From: Ianthella basta | Lineage: Eukaryota > Porifera > Demospongiae > Verongiida > Ianthellidae | Assembly (NCBI GenBank): GCA_964019415.1 | Contig: OZ025875.1 | Coordinates: 4,170,411-4,234,410, forward strand | DNA length: 64,000 bases | Direction: 5' to 3' | Shown here: positions 1 to 11,414 of the stretch, piece by piece | How the letters are laid out: every line of letters begins with the position of its first letter | How positions within the stretch are numbered: the stretch's first letter is position 1 | Made by a program: the position numbers and the translations under genes | Notes under the pieces: generated by a model | Seen by the model: the letters and a program-made list of their open reading frames with translations, nothing else | What the model was told of the DNA's origin: nothing | Databases searched by the model: none

Positions 1-20
1 ACACACACACACACACACAC
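1..20. repeat. (AC)n microsatellite at the window edge
   Basis: Uninterrupted AC dinucleotide run that begins at or before the window edge. No coding potential. Confidence 0.95.
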
Positions 21-128
21 ATGCAAAACCAACTCACAAATGCCATGTCACTAGTATTAGACAACCAAGTGTCTTCCAGCACTAATGTTCGTAGAGATGG
101 TAATTTATTCAACAAAGACACAACCTTG

Positions 129-352
129 TCAGGTGTCAGAATCATGCCTGCAATAAATGTGTGATAAATAATGAATACTGGATTCATCTTCAAGACATTG
201 ATGTAACTTGATGTCATACTGACCAAGCAGTGTGATTTCTTGTATGCGAGGCAGCAGATCTGCAGGAATGCCATTTGGTGATTTCGCAAACTTCATTTTT
301 AAGGTTTTCGGATGTGTCTGATTTCTCCAAAATCTTGAAATAGTCTGAAGAT
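129..352 (-). CDS. Probable downstream LRR-region exon of the NLR-type gene
   Basis: On the minus strand an acceptor (CTACACAG) ends at 353 and the frame stays open from 352 to a TGA at 129-131. The NACHT exon upstream ends with one base of a codon (GAA G, donor GTACAT), and this exon begins with the two bases (AT) that complete an Asp, so the phases fit. The peptide includes GIPADLLPRIQEITLL, which looks like the start of a leucine-rich or helical repeat. The exon may end before the TGA at an internal donor, and the gene may continue past the window edge. No other assignment was found. Confidence 0.5.
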
Positions 353-491
353 CTGTGTAGAGACATGAACAGGTATATTATTTCCCCATGCTGTATCAGT
401 GCTGTGTACATACATACATCAATAATACTTTAAGTTTAAGGGTTGCTTTATGCTATGTGTGGGAGCAGGATTACTGCTACAATGTATATAA

Positions 492-2284
492 TTATGTACC
501 TTCAGAACATTTTGACTCTGACAGCATTGTGGAGCAGTCCATATAGGGCAATTCCAGGGTGGATAGGGACGTGAGCTGGTTCAGTTGGCTGAGAAAATCA
601 GCTATGGAATGAACTGAATTTTCAGAGTAGCTCACTGCTATAGTGAGCTCCTCAAAGCTTTCCTTGCATGCATTGAGACACCATGCAACATTTGCACTGC
701 CCTGCAGAGTGTCTACATCTACCTTGGCCTTCTTGCCAAGAGGAGATAGCAGATGGCATACAAATTCCTTGTCACCACTCTCCGCTGCAACACTGCACAT
801 TTTAACCAGTGTCTGGTCAAACTGGGAACTTGGTACCCACAAATTGTCTACTTCCTCCAGAAGATGAGCTCGTATCTGTTGGTTTTTAAGTCTTGTCAGG
901 CCACAGTAAAATGAAAATATTGCTAAGAAGCGGTCAGTATCGACAATACTGCTATAATACCCCTTGAAATGAATTGGAAGGTGCTTTATCCAGAAGTTAG
1001 CCTGCTCCGCTGGTGTCTTGCTGGCAACAAAGAGGGCTGCCATGAATTCCTGCAGAGTCACATGCAGGAATTCCACTTTGTACAGTTCAGCAGTCAGTCT
1101 TAAGTTATCAGTGATTGCAGTGCAGTGCAGTATCCCGTAACCATCACATCCTTCAGGAAACTGAGGCACTATTTCATTGCTGCTGTCAAAAACAAAACTG
1201 TCCTGAAGAATACCTTTTAATGCCAGTTCTGCTATTGCACTCAAATGACTAAAAGGCGAACCTGGATGCAATAGGGATGGGAGGTCTCTCAAAAGTGTCT
1301 CCATATCATCATTCAACATGAATTCTCGGCCTTCAACATGTTCTGGGTTTCTTTTGACAAATTCTATCAAGGTGATCACTAGAAATTGTCCATACAGCCC
1401 AGTCATGGTGGTCGGAATGATTTGTCGTTGGCTATGTAGATAACATACAATAGCTAGGGCCAGAGTGTTGCTGCATGCTACAGTCAAACGGGGGTCTGCA
1501 TCAAGCATGGCAAGTAGTGAGTGAACCTCCTGGACATTTTCTTTGCTGTTTCTAAAGTAGTAGCTCACATAGTGTGGAATCTCATCCTCCCTCAGTCCAT
1601 GAATTTCAAAACGTTTGTCTATGTGCTGTTTACCATACAAACTCTCAGCAGCAGTGCGTCTGGAGGTGACTATCACTGATGAGTACTGAAGGTAAGATCT
1701 TTGTAACACATGTTCAATCACAAGTGGTACCCCACCAGTATGTGACTTAATCTCATCATACCCATCCAGAATGAAAAGCACACCTTTCCCATCCACTGTT
1801 TCAATGTGCTGAACAACGCCATCTGGCAAGTTCCCATAAGCCACCTTCAGTAAGTCCTCTAACTCCACTTTTTCCTTCTTCATCCTCAGTTCAAGTAGCG
1901 AAACAAGGACCACTAGCTCAAATTCCATCCCGAGCACACCTACTGCCCAGTCCTTACACAGCTGATGAGAGACTGTACTCTTACCTGAACCAGGTGGGCC
2001 TTCGAGGAGGACCACTTTACTTCCACTTGCTGCTTGTATTATTCTACCATACTCCATAACTGGCTCTTCTCCATGTTGTAGACTCCCTTTATGTCCAGGA
2101 GTAATGTCCTCAATTTCATAGATAAGAAGCTGAAAGAATTTGAAATTTGGCACATTCAAGTGCTTCAGGCTGCTAGGGGTATCTGCAATTTTGTACTTGT
2201 TCTGTAGTCCCCGTCTGAACACATCCACAGGCTTCACATGTGGCTGCATCGGAGGCAGTGGAACATGATGTCGTGCACACACAA
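492..2284 (-). CDS. NACHT-domain exon of an NLR-like innate immune receptor
   Basis: One open exon of about 597 codons encodes a STAND-type NTPase. It has Walker A GPPGSGKS (about residues 95-102), Walker B GVLFILDGYDE (167-177) with the acidic run typical of NACHT, and a sensor-1 like VIVTSRR. Helical winged-helix/superhelical sequence follows, and the C-terminus has the start of LRR-like repeats (LTSLSTLELP). NACHT proteins oligomerise on nucleotide exchange after sensing ligands, usually in the cytosol. The open frame begins at GTG next to a TAA, so this is an internal exon rather than the start. An AG at 2285-2286 gives phase-1 entry, and the first in-frame ATG is near 2249. The 3' donor at 499 joins in phase to the 352-129 exon. 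NLR identity is well supported; ligand and exact architecture are not known. Confidence 0.85.
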
Positions 2285-2286
2285 CT

Positions 2287-3446
2287 TAAACATGCATCCC
2301 ACATTCAAAAACTACGTACAATGACACACAGCTAACAGTAAAGAAGAAGAGGTATATATAAGTATGCATTTCGCAGGTGAGTGGCCAGAGAGACACAAGT
2401 GTGCGTACATGTTCAAGTTCTGGTATGCACTATACAGTACTCACTCTCTGTCCATTTATGCTACAAAGAAACAAATCTCTCCTATATTGCTAGCTGTGTG
2501 TCACTGTATAGCTGGTGCATACACACAGGTACAGAAGGTCAGGAAGAACAAGCTGATTCCATGCAGTCACACAGTGTCAAACATTCACTGCATAATTATG
2601 TAAAATTCACTCACACTGCACAGCCAAAACAGCAGGACGACCACAATGAACAGCAACAGCAGCAAGTTGCAATTGACAAGACAGTACTAGGTAATAGTAG
2701 AAATGAGTGATCTACATAACAGCTGGCACTGCCTATCATATAACCACTAGAGGAACGGGCCCAACAGGCACATGTCACCAGAGCATAGCTATTTCATGCA
2801 TTGTGCATATACAAGAATATACAGTTACTAAACATGCATAGATACACAGTCATAATTATTAACGTCTTTTTAGGAATGTGCCCGGTTCAAAATGGCATCC
2901 CTATCTTAATGTATTAGGGCGCTTCAGTGAACTAGCCAAATGGCAGTGGCAAAAAAACAATTAAAGGCCATGGGTAGGCTTCTTTTGATGTATTGACGAC
3001 GGCAGCGTATCCAAAGGCAACCTGGAGTACACGTAAGAGAAAAGCGTCATAGGCTGCTTGTACCCCATCTTGTCTTTTCATATTATTCTTGTTCTCCTTC
3101 CTACCGAATATTTGCGTGCTCCTAGCGCACGACACAGGGCACCTACGAACCCAATTCATGTACGAGGACTAGGATCTGAGTGCCAGTGGCAATCTGATAA
3201 GTACAGCCCTGGAGCGGGCAGGAAATTTGTCCTCCCCGTGTATTAAAGATACACCAATACTGCCATTTTGTTGCGCTGGTATGCCATACGGTACACGGCA
3301 CCCGCTTCATCTAAAAGTGGCATAACTGAGCTCGATGCTCTACACAATCTTCAGCTAATTTAAGGAAGGGGTATTAGTCAGCGCTGGTATCAATCTGATG
3401 TAAACACAATTTATAGTCCTTTGGATATGCAAAAACTGTACAAACT
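2287..3446. other. Intergenic or intronic stretch without a supportable gene
   Basis: Short unconserved ORFs only. Positions 2874-3060 contain a segment repeated at about 57867-58050 in the same orientation (shared run CTATCTTAATGTATTAG, then a diverged ACTAGCCAAA...GATAGGCTTCTTT block), so part of it is a dispersed repeat. Confidence 0.5.
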
Positions 3447-3766
3447 AGTGTATAAAACTTCCTTTAGAATCAAAAGGGATCTAGGAATGGCCAGCAGGAA
3501 AAGCATAGAAACAAGCAACAGTAACTCAGCACCATGAACCACACTGCCATGAAGTTCACTATGCATTCCTAATTTCATTGTAGCTACATGGGACTGGCTA
3601 GCTAGACATTTGGGCCAATGTAGCTGAACAAGGAAATTAGGAATGCATAGCAAACTTCATGGCAATGTGGTTCATCATGGTGTTGAGTTACTGTTGCTTG
3701 TTTCTATGCTTTTTCTGCTGGCCATTTCTAAATCCGTTTTGATTCTAAAGGAATTTTTATACACTT
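3447..3766. repeat. Foldback (palindromic) element, about 130-bp arms
   Basis: The left arm (3449-3577) is the reverse complement of the right arm (3632-3764). Both carry GTTGCTTGTTTCTATGCTTT, a CTGGCCATT-type segment and GAATGCATAG. A related single arm occurs at about 58084-58212. This is a foldback/MITE-like family with at least three arm copies in the window. Confidence 0.85.
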
Positions 3767-4779
3767 GTATATGCACGTATTATACATTGTATATACTTAT
3801 GTATACAGTGCAAGTTGCAAAATACCAGGGTATTGAAGCCATAAAATAATGTAAAATAATATAATATAATGTTTGGGGACTTTGGGCACACTGTGGCACA
3901 GACCTTTGGTAAGATGTCAAACTTAAGGGAAATTTAACGATTTTACATATGACAGAATTTTAAATTAGGACTTTGTTTATGTGCAAAGTGGTGCCAAATT
4001 GCAAATATAAAATGCCATAGGCCCATATCATTGCAATAGCACATTTATACTGATAGTGGGTGTTATAATAATTTAATATGAAAATCCGGCAAATGCTCAC
4101 GAAACTTTGTAGGCAAGTGCAAGTGGTCGATGAGGCTGTGCACTCAGCAGAGATTAGTAAATAAAGACTCTGCTGTTCAATTAGAAGGCTGACAATTTAG
4201 TGTGACGTCATGGAACGGTGACGTGTTATTGTGACGTCATGCAAACGTTGCACCCTAGTGGATTCAAAATAGAGCGTTCATTTCGTGATGTCACCTTTTG
4301 CACCTCAAAGACCCCCTTGAAGCGGCTGGCAGGAAGAAAGGGCCGCTGCGCATGCTTCTCTTTGGTACCCATTGCCAGGAACTGTGTGCAGGCATCAAGG
4401 GCGCCTCGGAATTTGGGGGTTACGCGAGCGTGAGAGAGTTTCCAGACGATTCTGAGTGCCTACTGTGCGAAGACAGTGAATCAATGGGTACTGGGAAGAC
4501 ACACGACCTTTGTGGAGGCAGAGCCTTGAGGAAGTGTTCCGAGAAATGCTGCCGTAGTGCCATCGGCGTACTCTTCAACCATTAGTCAAACGTGGGACGT
4601 TTCCACCTGGACGTGTATTCAGTAAGCAGGAGAGCCGTGTTCTGCCCAAGTGCAAGTTGCATACCTGTTGCTGCATCCTGCTCCAACTTGTGCCGTTCGA
4701 CTAGCACCAACACTGTACTTGCATTCATAGTGGTCCCCCACTGCATGCCAATTGATGCTGGTGCCCGGTTCCCCTGACC

Positions 4780-5050
4780 TTCAGCAACTTGCACTGGTGG
4801 TGTTTTTCCTTTCATCAACTAGCGCAAACACTCTACTTGGACTCGGGGTGGTTACTTTCGGCAACTTGCACTGGTGGCCTTGTTCATAGAAGCACTGGCA
4901 CATATACCGCATGTGCGCAGATCGCAACTTGCACTGTGTGGTGATGGTGGTGGTGCTGGTGGTGCTGGTGGTGTATATATAGCACAAACACTCTACCTGC
5001 ACTTGCATGGGGTAGTTACCCTTGTCAACTTGCACTGGTGGTCTTGGTCC
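4780..5050. repeat. Diverged tandem repeat around CAACTTGCACTGGTGGT
   Basis: CAACTTGCACTG(GTGGT) recurs near 4785, 4862, 4925 and 5028, and AGC(G/A)CAAACACTCTAC recurs between them, giving an imperfect 60-100 bp tandem unit. A (GGTGGTGCT)n tract sits inside one unit. Confidence 0.6.
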
Positions 5051-5103
5051 TTATGCGTGTGTATATCTAAGGGTGTGTAAAAATGTTTCCTCCAAAAACA
5101 AGG

Positions 5104-5286
5104 CCAGATGTAGGGATGGTGCATGCAGTGTGTCTCTGAAGGGCATGGCAAACCACCTGGCAGAAAAACCGTAGGAACAAGGTGGAGGGCCAGTCCATGC
5201 AAAGAGGAGGGCCAGGCTGTCAATGCAAAACCCAGATCATTAACATTATCTGACTTTGAAGACATTTGCACCATCCCTACATCTGG
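5104..5286. mobile_element. MITE, copy 1
   Basis: The element ends in inverted repeats CCAGATGTAGGGATGGTGCA / TGCACCATCCCTACATCTGG. Similarity to copy 2 (10771-10947, opposite orientation) extends beyond the TIRs into flanks containing TGTTTCCTCCAAAAACAAGG. No ORF. Class unassigned. Confidence 0.75.
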
Positions 5287-5461
5287 CAACATTTTAATTG
5301 CTGTGCTTGCAGTCTTGCTACCTTCCTCTTTTTCTCTGCCTTCATACTGTTATGCAATTATGAGTGTGCAATAACAAGCTAAAGGACTACTACATGAGAC
5401 TAAAATTGTATGCCTATTCCAGCTATGCATCTTCTCATGTACACATCACCAATCTGCATGC

Positions 5462-5487
5462 ATATATATATATATATATATATATAC
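5462..5487. repeat. (TA)n microsatellite
   Basis: Simple AT dinucleotide tract. Nothing else is supported between 5300 and 5974. Confidence 0.9.
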
Positions 5488-5974
5488 ACCCATGTACATG
5501 ACTAAAGCACTAATGAGAAAAGGTTGTACAGCTATATTAGCAATATTGCAGAGTCTGGTACACAGTGGCGCATGCATATGTACTGGTGCGTCCTGATATA
5601 CTGTAAGACACTAGCTACCAGGATATATGTATAATTTAGGTTGAGCTTCACAAACGTTGGCAGTGAAGTGTACAATGTTTGTGCTGGCCTAGAGCTAAAC
5701 AGTGTGGGCATGAAAGTGGGTGTGGTGGTTTGCAGACAGCGATGTATTGAACAGCTATGGTAAATATTGCCACTGCAGTTGAACTTAATGGTTTGCTGGG
5801 GTACCATGGCAGAGCAAGGTGGCTACATAAGAGATGAATTATAACCCAAAGAATATGGAGCCTGCAACTGATACTTACATGGAAACACATATATAAAGAA
5901 TTGGAAGAGTAGGAGGTCCTGGATTCTAGAACACAGCAAAGTAGATTGAGTAGCAAGTAATTTGCAGGGACCAC

Positions 5975-6164
5975 TGTAGTGTGCATGGTGTATGTATGTC
6001 TGTAATCTCCAGTATTCTGTTAGTAAATCAATGAATGTAATTACGCATGCTCAGTTTTGTAGTGATCCTATTGAGAGTAATCATTGTGTTCTTGAGTCTC
6101 GTTCCTGTGTCGCTCGGGTTGCTGATCGTTTGTTCGTTGACGGTGGTTGCAGGAGGACACCACA
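5975..6164 (+). repeat. 5' LTR
   Basis: A 190-bp terminal repeat, TG...CA bounded, with seven-base inverted termini (one mismatch here). It presumably carries promoter and polyadenylation signals; no clear TATA box was identified. Confidence 0.95.
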
Positions 6165-6168
6165 TTAT

Positions 6169-6184
6169 TGGCGACCCAAGGTGG
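6169..6184 (+). other. Putative primer binding site
   Basis: TGGCGACCCAAGGTGG begins four bases after the 5' LTR. A TGG start complementary to a tRNA CCA end is normal for LTR elements. The tRNA was not identified. Confidence 0.6.
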
Positions 6185-6413
6185 GATCCATGCTGTGTTC
6201 CTTACCATTGTTTTTGTTTGTTGTGCTTCAGCTAGCCCCTGGAGCAGCGGAGACTTCGCTCGCGGATCACGGAGCTTCAGAGAGCTTCAGCGTCAATCAA
6301 CAGAGTAGCAAGAGACTGCGACTGACCGAGAGCAGCAGAGAACTGCCGAAACAGATCGCGTAGCGGCGGAGACTTCAGCCACGAACGAAGCGGCCCGAGA
6401 ACTCAGGGCAGAG

Positions 6414-7200
6414 ATGGCAGCGACCCTCAGGAGAATCGAGGAGTTTGACAGGGACAAAGAAGAATGGTCCCAGTACCAGGAGCGGCTGGAATACTTCTTC
6501 CAGGTGAACGAGATTGAGGATGCAGACAAGAAACGCGCAGTTTTCCTTTCGCTGATTGGATCCAACACGTACAACGGCTACGAAATTTGATTGCACCGGC
6601 AAAGCCTGATACAAAGACATACGCGCAACTTGTCAAGGCATTAGCTGATCACTTCAGCCCTACTCCAACAGAGAGTGTGCAGCGATTTAAGTTCCATAGT
6701 CGGGTCCGCAAACCTGGTGAGTCAGTTGCAACATTTGTTTCAGAGCTTCGGTGTCTTGCAGAGTTCTGCAACTTTAGAGCAGCACTAGAAGACATGCTCC
6801 GTGATCGCCTTGTCTGCGGTATCAATGATGCAGGCATTCAGCGACGGCTGTTAGCAGAATCTACACTGTCTTTCAAGAAGGCCTTCGAACTGGCACAGGG
6901 TTTGGAGTCCGCTGCACAGAATGTCAAGCAGTTGCAAAGTACGGGCTCCAGACAAGAGGTGCCAGGGGCAACAGGGACCACCCACATGCAGGGAGTCCAC
7001 AAGGTGTCACATCCAGATCAAAGGAAGTCAGACAGTGGTGCTAATTGTTATCGCTGTGACAAGTCAGGACACAGTGCTGCCAAGTGCAGGTTCAAGGATG
7101 TGAAGTGTCACTACTGCAGCAAAACAGGACACATCAAAGCCGTGTACCGCATGAAACAGAAGACAGCAGCTGGGAAGAAACCACAATCTGTGCGTGTGGT
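6414..7200 (+). pseudogene. Retrotransposon gag region (broken)
   Basis: The gag-type frame opens at ATG 6414. A frameshift near 6570 moves the reading into the frame open from 6587. The nucleocapsid end has two zinc knuckles: CYRCDKSGHSAAKC (about 7045-7086) is complete, but the second (from about 7105) reads CHYC...GH...Y, so its last cysteine is a tyrosine. The gag protein would package element RNA; this copy is disrupted. Confidence 0.85.
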
Positions 7201-8180
7201 TCAGCAAGAAGACGAATACCCTCTGTTTCACATGGGATCAGTTGGTCGTTCAAAGCCCTTGACGGTGACATTAGCAATTGATGATTGTCCGGTACTGATG
7301 GAAGTAGACATGGGAGCGGCCCTGTCTATTGTATCCGAAGCAACATTCAAAGAGTTGTGGCCGGACAAGAGCCCATCGAGCTCAAATGTCAGATTGTGCT
7401 CTTACTCGGGAGAAGCAATCCCCGTTGTTGGAAGCATGGATGTCAACATCAATTACAAAGTTCAAGTAGCTCACCTACCACTTGTGGTAGTGAAGGGGGA
7501 AGGCCCGAACCTCCTTGGGAGAAACTGGCTTGAGAAGATACGACTGGACTGGAGAGAAATCCATTACCTCCAGGACAAGTTGATGTCAGTTGTCGCCAAA
7601 CATGAAGAATTGTTTCAAGGTGGCTTAGGTAAACTCCGTGGGCACAAGGTGAAGATCCTGGTGGACCCAAATGCCAAGCCACGCTTCTGCAAGGCCATTC
7701 CGTATGCCTTCAAAGCCAAGGTGGAAGATGAGTTGGAACGCCTCGTTAAGGAAGGTACCCTAGAGCCTGTGCAATTCTCAGAATGGGCGGCCCCAATTGT
7801 TCCGGTTCTGAAGAGTGACAAGTCCAGTATCCGAATTTGTGGGGACTTCCGCCTGACAGTGAACCCAGTGTCCAAGCTAGACAGATACCCAATTCCCAAG
7901 GTTGAGAATCTTTTTGCAGCACTTGGAGGTGGGAAGTTGTTCTCAAAGATTGACCTCACCCAAGCCTATCAGCAACTCCCTCTTGATGATGAGTCCAAGC
8001 AGTATGTGGTGATCAATACCCACAATAGGGGTATTTCGCTACACTCGCCTACCGTTTGGTATCTCATCAGCCCCTGGAATATTTCAACGAGTGATAGAAA
8101 GTGTTCTGCAGGGAATTCCAGGAGTCACTGAGTACCTAGACGACATCTTGGTGTCAGGATTGACTGAAGAGTAACTTTGA
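7200..8180 (+). pseudogene. Retrotransposon protease and reverse transcriptase (broken)
   Basis: The retropepsin motif reads VDMGAALSI, where the family has D-T/S-G-A: the catalytic triad residue next to Asp is Met (ATG for ACG, a transition). RT follows with the usual Ty3/gypsy landmarks (DFRLTVNPV, FSKIDLTQAY). A frameshift near 8020-8030 splits it, and the YLDD catalytic box at 8133-8144 lies in the shifted frame, followed by a stop near 8173. Confidence 0.9.
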
Positions 8181-8198
8181 AAACCCTGGACCAAGTGT

Positions 8199-8940
8199 TT
8201 GATCGTCTGGAGAAAGCAGGACTACGTGTCCGCAGAGACAAATGCGAGTTCATGTATTTCTGTCACGTATTTGGGACATCAGATTGACCCGGATGGTCTA
8301 CATCCGCTCTCAGACAAAGTCCAAGCTGTGAAAGATGCCCCCAGTCCACGGAATGTTCAGGAGCTGAAGGCTTACCTGGGCTTACTCACATATTATGGCA
8401 AGTTCCTCCCAGACTTATCGACTGTCCTTGCTTCTCTGTACAAGTTACTAAGGAAAGATACACGCTGGCGATGGGCAGAAGAAGAAAAGCAGGCATTCCA
8501 AGAATCAAAGGATTTGCTGACATCCTCCCGTCTTCTCGTCCACTTTGACCCGCAATTGAAGTTGATTCTCGCCTGTGATGCTTCTTCTTACGGTGTCGGA
8601 GCTGTGCTTGCACACCAAATGCCTGATGGTTCCGAACAGCCAATCGGGTATGCATCACGTACACTGTCTAAGAGTGAGAAGAACTACTCCTAACTTGAAA
8701 AGGAGGCACTGGCTTGTGTGTTCGGTGTCCGACGATTCCACTCGTACTTGTTTGGACATCACTTTGAACTGTATACAGACCACCAGCCACTTCTTGCCCT
8801 CCTGAATGAGCATCGACCAACATCACCCCAGGCATCAGCCCGTGTTCGTCGTTGGGCTTTACTCCTCTCCACATACGAGTACACATTGAGGTTTCGGAAT
8901 ACACATGCTCATGCTAATGCAGATGCGTTGAGTAGGCTAC
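8199..8940 (+). pseudogene. Retrotransposon RT thumb/connection and RNase H (broken)
   Basis: The frame encodes the RT C-terminal part (YLGHQIDPDGLHPLS, a typical gypsy block, with a further shift near 8260), then RNase H (ILACDASSYGVGAVLAHQ with its first Asp). It is interrupted by TAA at 8691-8693, where the family has Gln, and resumes in frame with LEKEALACVFGVRRF and a DHQPLL block. Confidence 0.9.
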
Positions 8941-10380
8941 CGCTACCCATTGTTCCAGAACAGGTGCCTACACCACCAGAATTGGTGCTTCTAACGGAGC
9001 GTTTGACGGACTCTCCTGTCACGGCAGATCAAATCCGTGATTGGACAAGAAGAGATCCTTCCCTTGCATCAGTTCTCCAGTTTGTCATGCAAGGATGGCC
9101 AAGCCAATGTGACCAGGAACTAGCACCATTTGCATTGCGCAAATCAGAGCTTTCGATGCACGATGGCTGCCTTGTGTGGGGTGCTCGTGTGGTCATTCCA
9201 CCACAAGGCCGACAGGCAGTGTTGCAGGAACTGCACGAAGGTCACTTGGGGATGACAAAGATGAAGGCTTTGGCTAGAATGTATGTATGGTGGCCTGGAA
9301 TTGATAGAGATATTGAAGATTCAGTGCGCACCTGCTCCCAATGTTAAGCCAATCAGTCATTACCCCCGGTAGCTCCTTTATATCCTTGGGGCTGGCCTGT
9401 GCGCCCATGGACCAGACTGCACATTGACTACGCAGGTCCATTGTATGGTCACATGTTTTTGGTCGTGATCGATGCCCATTCTAAATGAATTGAAGCATTC
9501 AGAGTATCCTCATCAACATCCAAGATCACGATCAACAAGTTGAGAATGCTATTTGCTCAGTTTGGCTTGCCAGAAAACATTGTCACTGATAATGGATCGT
9601 GCTTCGTTAGTGAAGAATTTGCAGCATTTCTCAAGGACAATGGCATCAAGCACATCACTTCCACACCCTATCATCCATCTTCGAATGGATTGGCAGAGCG
9701 AGCAGTCCAGATACTCAAAAGTGGGCTTAAGACGGTAACAGAAGGTGACCTTGACACCCGAATTGCCTGAGTCTTGTTTGCGTACAGAATTGCTCCACAA
9801 AGCACTACAGGAGTCTCTCCATCAGAGCTTCTTTTGGGAAACCTCGATCAAGACTGGAACTTTTGAGACCCAACACAGCAAAGCGTGTTGAGAACAAGCA
9901 GTTGCAACAGAAAACAACACATGATGTGTCTGCTTGTCAATGCAAGTTTGAAGTTGGTGACCTGGTGTACATCCTGATTTCAGACCAGGGGAGAAGTGAA
10001 TCCCAGGTGAAATCATACAGTCGAATGGCCCAGTATCATTCAGCATTCAGTTGCAAAATGGGAAGATTGTACACAGGCATCAAGATCACATGCGACAGCG
10101 CACAGAGAGACAGCAAGCAAGAAGTGATTCCGGGACAGTGGCAGTAGATGATGACAGTGATATGCTCACAGAAATGCCGTCAGTTGAGACATCAGCAGAG
10201 ACCTCATCAGAGATAGCTGACACCGAGGGGACATCCTCTAGCAATCAGCATGTTGAGAATTCCTCAAACGAGGCTGCCACTTCCACTTCTACTTCACGTA
10301 CGTCAGCGACGCCTCGTTACCCGCAACGAGTGTGTAAACAACCTGACAGGTTTTTCAGTAGTTACTGTATCCATGTTTAA
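8940..10380 (+). pseudogene. Retrotransposon integrase and C-terminal tail (broken)
   Basis: The HHCC zinc finger (HEGHLG ... CSQC) ends at a TAA at 9345-9347. The catalytic core retains the three acidic positions (HIDYAG, VTDNGS, LAERAV) but carries TGA stops near 9486 and 9768. A frameshift near 9840-9865 precedes the C-terminal domain, whose GPVSF-type GPY/F motif (about 10028-10042) lies in another frame after a further TGA near 9988. The tail to the TAA at 10378 is Ser/Thr-rich. The inspected stops all fit C-to-T or G-to-A changes. Confidence 0.9.
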
Positions 10381-10426
10381 CTGCTTATGATGATCACTGA
10401 TTGCGCTTGCTTGTAGCCATTTTCTT

Positions 10427-10439
10427 AAGGGAGGAGAAG
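10427..10439 (+). other. Polypurine tract
   Basis: AAGGGAGGAGAAG lies immediately upstream of the 3' LTR, the expected plus-strand priming site. Confidence 0.8.
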
Positions 10440-10629
10440 TGTAGTGTGCATGGTGTATGTATGTCTGTAATCTCCAGTATTCTGTTAGTAAATCAATGAA
10501 TGTAATTACGCATGCTCAGTTTTGTAGTGATCCTATTGAGAGTAATCATTGTGTTCTTGAGTCTCATTCTTGTGTCGCTCGGGTTGCTGATCGTTTGTTC
10601 GTTGACGGTGGTTGCGGGAGGACACTACA
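10440..10629 (+). repeat. 3' LTR
   Basis: 190 bp with perfect TGTAGTG...CACTACA ends; 186 of 190 positions match the 5' LTR. Confidence 0.95.
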
Positions 10630-10770
10630 GCCATCTAGTAGAAATAGAAGATAGTGCACAGCAAAGCAGAGAGATGGGCAAATTGTTAGGCTGTACCTGT
10701 AGGTGTAAAGGGGAAACTGAATAGTTGCAATGGTTATGCAGTAACTAGCAGGATGTGTGGCAAAATGTTG

Positions 10771-10947
10771 CCAGATATAGGGATGGTGCAAATGTATTCA
10801 AAGTCAGCGAAAGTTAATGATCTGGGTTTGCATGGACAGGCTGGCCCTCCTCTTTGCATGGACCGGCCTTCCTCCTTGTTCCTACGGTTTTTCCACCAGG
10901 TGGTTTGCCATGCCCTTCAGAGACACACTGCACCATCCCTACATCTG
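10771..10947. mobile_element. MITE, copy 2 (inverted relative to copy 1)
   Basis: The same family as 5104-5286, in opposite orientation on the other side of the retrotransposon. Inverted ends CCAGATATAGGGATGGTGCA / GCACCATCCCTACATCTG, and the flank with TTGTTTTTGGAGGAAACA is also shared. The remaining sequence up to 11410 shows no gene. Confidence 0.75.
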
Positions 10948-11414
10948 CCCTTGTTTTTGGAGGAAACATATTTACACACCCTTATATATTTCTGTCATTG
11001 CTAATGGCAGCGCTCATGTCATTCTTTACAAAACTAAAAATCATCTATAATGGCATTTTGCCGTCTCTTAATAGAACAAAATGTATTCCTGAAGATGTGC
11101 TAATACAGTGATACTCATGGAAAACTTAACGAAAGTCTCTTTTGCGAGATACAACTCCAATTATCACAGACAAACATTGTAAAATGGCCGCACTCAATGC
11201 TCCCTGTTTGCTAGGCTGAAAATCACCTTTCTTCATGTTTCGCCGTGTATCCAAAGGACGAAAGATCTTACTAGAACATGTTTAAGTAATGGTATTGTAG
11301 TTGAAAGATTACCTAACTATTCTCCTGCGAGGTACAACCCCGGCCCAAATACAACAGAGGTCGAACAATCTGTTGGCCTATTAGAGACAATCAAATCATT
11401 GCATTACCACTTAA

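Larger units (their letters stand above)
5975..10629 (+). mobile_element. Ty3/gypsy LTR retrotransposon, full-length but inactivated
   Basis: Two 190-bp direct LTRs (5975-6164 and 10440-10629) begin TGTAGTG and end CACCACA/CACTACA. They differ at four positions, all transitions (about 2%). A primer-binding-like TGGCGACC lies just inside the 5' LTR and a purine tract AAGGGAGGAGAAG abuts the 3' LTR. Domain order gag, protease, RT, RNase H, integrase is that of Ty3/gypsy. The frame is broken by several stops and frameshifts, so no functional polyprotein is predicted. The flanking pentanucleotides (ACCAC, GCCAT) match at only three positions, so there is no clean target-site duplication. The element lies in the presumed long intron of the NLR-type gene. 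Confidence 0.95.

Noticed and set aside
2932-3159. 75-aa minus-strand ORF upstream of the NACHT exon as its 5' exon
   Set aside because: The sequence belongs to a dispersed repeat with a second copy near 57867-58050.
5992-6363. 123-aa ORF in the 5' LTR and leader as a retroelement protein
   Set aside because: Its first part is the LTR itself and recurs in the 3' LTR; the gag frame is different and starts near 6414.
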